The position numbers were made by a program, and so were the translations under genes. Positions 63,001 to 64,000 of a DNA stretch of 64,000 nucleotides are shown piece by piece. Numbering within the stretch: position 1 is the stretch's first letter; every line of letters starts with the position of its first letter. Under the pieces are notes generated by a model that had not been told where the DNA came from, did not search any database, and worked only from the letters and a program-made list of their open reading frames with translations. The stretch comes from Saccoglossus kowalevskii (taxonomy: Eukaryota > Hemichordata > Enteropneusta > Harrimaniidae): positions 54,324 through 118,323 of the forward strand of contig NW_003125900.1 of the NCBI RefSeq assembly GCF_000003605.2, written 5' to 3'.

Positions 63001-64000
63001 CGTCTGCAGCATGTCCTAGTCAGGGCCCAGACATAAGTTTAAATGTTGTCTTACAGACGTTCAACTCTCGACTGTGTGAACCTCTCTGTGTGTTCAAACT
63101 TAAAATTACCACCCTTTTGAAGTGTTAAACTACAAATAATGTGGACACATTTCTTCATACTCCAACATTCTGTTGATCATGTTTTAACTTGGGATCTGAA
63201 CATTATTCCACATGATACTCTTACCTCTATATATCAAATGGAGTCACAATTTTAAAACTAATTAAGAACTTAATTTAAAAATATGCCAGACAATTGTTTA
63301 ACCGTTACTTTGTGGTAATGTACAAAGTTAAATTCATAAACTTGAGACAATAAACAAAGTGGAGGCAAATTATAAAAATTACAAATTTACTGACAAGAGA
63401 TGTTGTTGTCGCATGATCAAGTTTTTTTGTATATAAAATTGGTCAATATTGATTCATTGAAATGTTTTTTTCCCTTTATCATTATAAATTTACTTTCTTC
63501 ATTTAATCTTTTACTTTGATCGCAGTAAAAATGGTATTTTATTTCATTCTTAGAATAAATATTGCAGATTCTTATTTCTGAGGGCAATTTCAATTTTGAG
63601 GTCGAACTGAACCGATAGATTGACTGTTGTAGATATTTGTTACCATTGTTAATTATCTGTGTATTTTCAGTTTTTCCTCGGGCTTAATATTTTTGGTATT
63701 ATCTGAATTTATTTCTTTGTTCCAATGAATGATGACAATTCTTTCTACTTTTTCTGTTAATTATCTTTATTTAATTTATGAATAAGAAAACGACCTCATG
63801 CAAATGAGAATTTTCAAAGCTGTCTTTTCACTGCTAATCCCCGTTGATCGAAAAAAAAGCCTGAAAAAAAACAATGAAAACTTGTTGATGAGTTTGGTCT
63901 CTCATCAAAAGGATTGGCGGTTTAGAATGGCGAGTCACCGCCATGTTGAATAAGACCATTACCTTGACACAATTAGGTGTACTACGATTTATTAACAAGA
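63001..64000. other. Window end, AT-rich, no gene seen
   Basis: AT-rich spacer with poly-T and poly-A tracts and no open frame of note. Confidence 0.4.

Overview
The window looks like gene-sparse, AT-rich invertebrate animal DNA. Its genes are split by introns with canonical GT/AG borders, it holds a CR1-like LINE, a mariner, a Penelope-like fragment, a Crypton-type recombinase and several MITE families, and there are two runs of N. The protein set (SLCO transporter, astacin protease with a VWD domain, LamG plus C-type lectin) fits an invertebrate deuterostome such as a hemichordate or cephalochordate. A lophotrochozoan cannot be excluded. No bacterial-type operon, CRISPR array, rRNA or tRNA was recognised.

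Layout. (1) 1-3773, minus: most of an SLCO/OATP organic anion transporter, eight coding exons, with its 3' end just outside the window. (2) 3.8-11.3 kb: intergenic, with one 133-bp TTAA-flanked MITE, one 34-bp palindrome and a degenerate minisatellite. (3) 11.3-15.3 kb, minus: a predicted gene with two LamG/pentraxin-like domains and a C-type lectin domain, with a TATA box at its 5' end. (4) 15.4-30.7 kb: a repeat-rich desert with MITEs, decayed coding blocks of unassigned type, a 45-bp minisatellite inside a duplicated 519-bp unit, a field of old degenerate repeats and an assembly gap. (5) 30.77-38.3 kb, plus: a complete nine-exon astacin metalloprotease with a C-terminal von Willebrand D domain. 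Intron 2 carries a Crypton-type tyrosine recombinase in antisense, and intron 3 carries a Penelope-like endonuclease fragment. (6) 38.3-47.9 kb: desert with a gag-like remnant, an hAT-like remnant and the second gap. (7) 47.9-53.6 kb: a mariner transposase gene (minus) split by a near full-length CR1-like LINE (plus). (8) 53.6-64 kb: a multi-frame coding-like block, two MITEs, a duplicated copy of the astacin gene's signal-peptide exon with part of its upstream region, and a further decayed block.

The three host genes show no evident pathway link. All three products are membrane or secreted. The protease is the only gene with a visible partial paralogue. Most of the structure in the window comes from mobile elements nested in introns, in spacers and in one another. 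All exon models were made by eye from splice signals, reading phase and family motifs, without transcripts.
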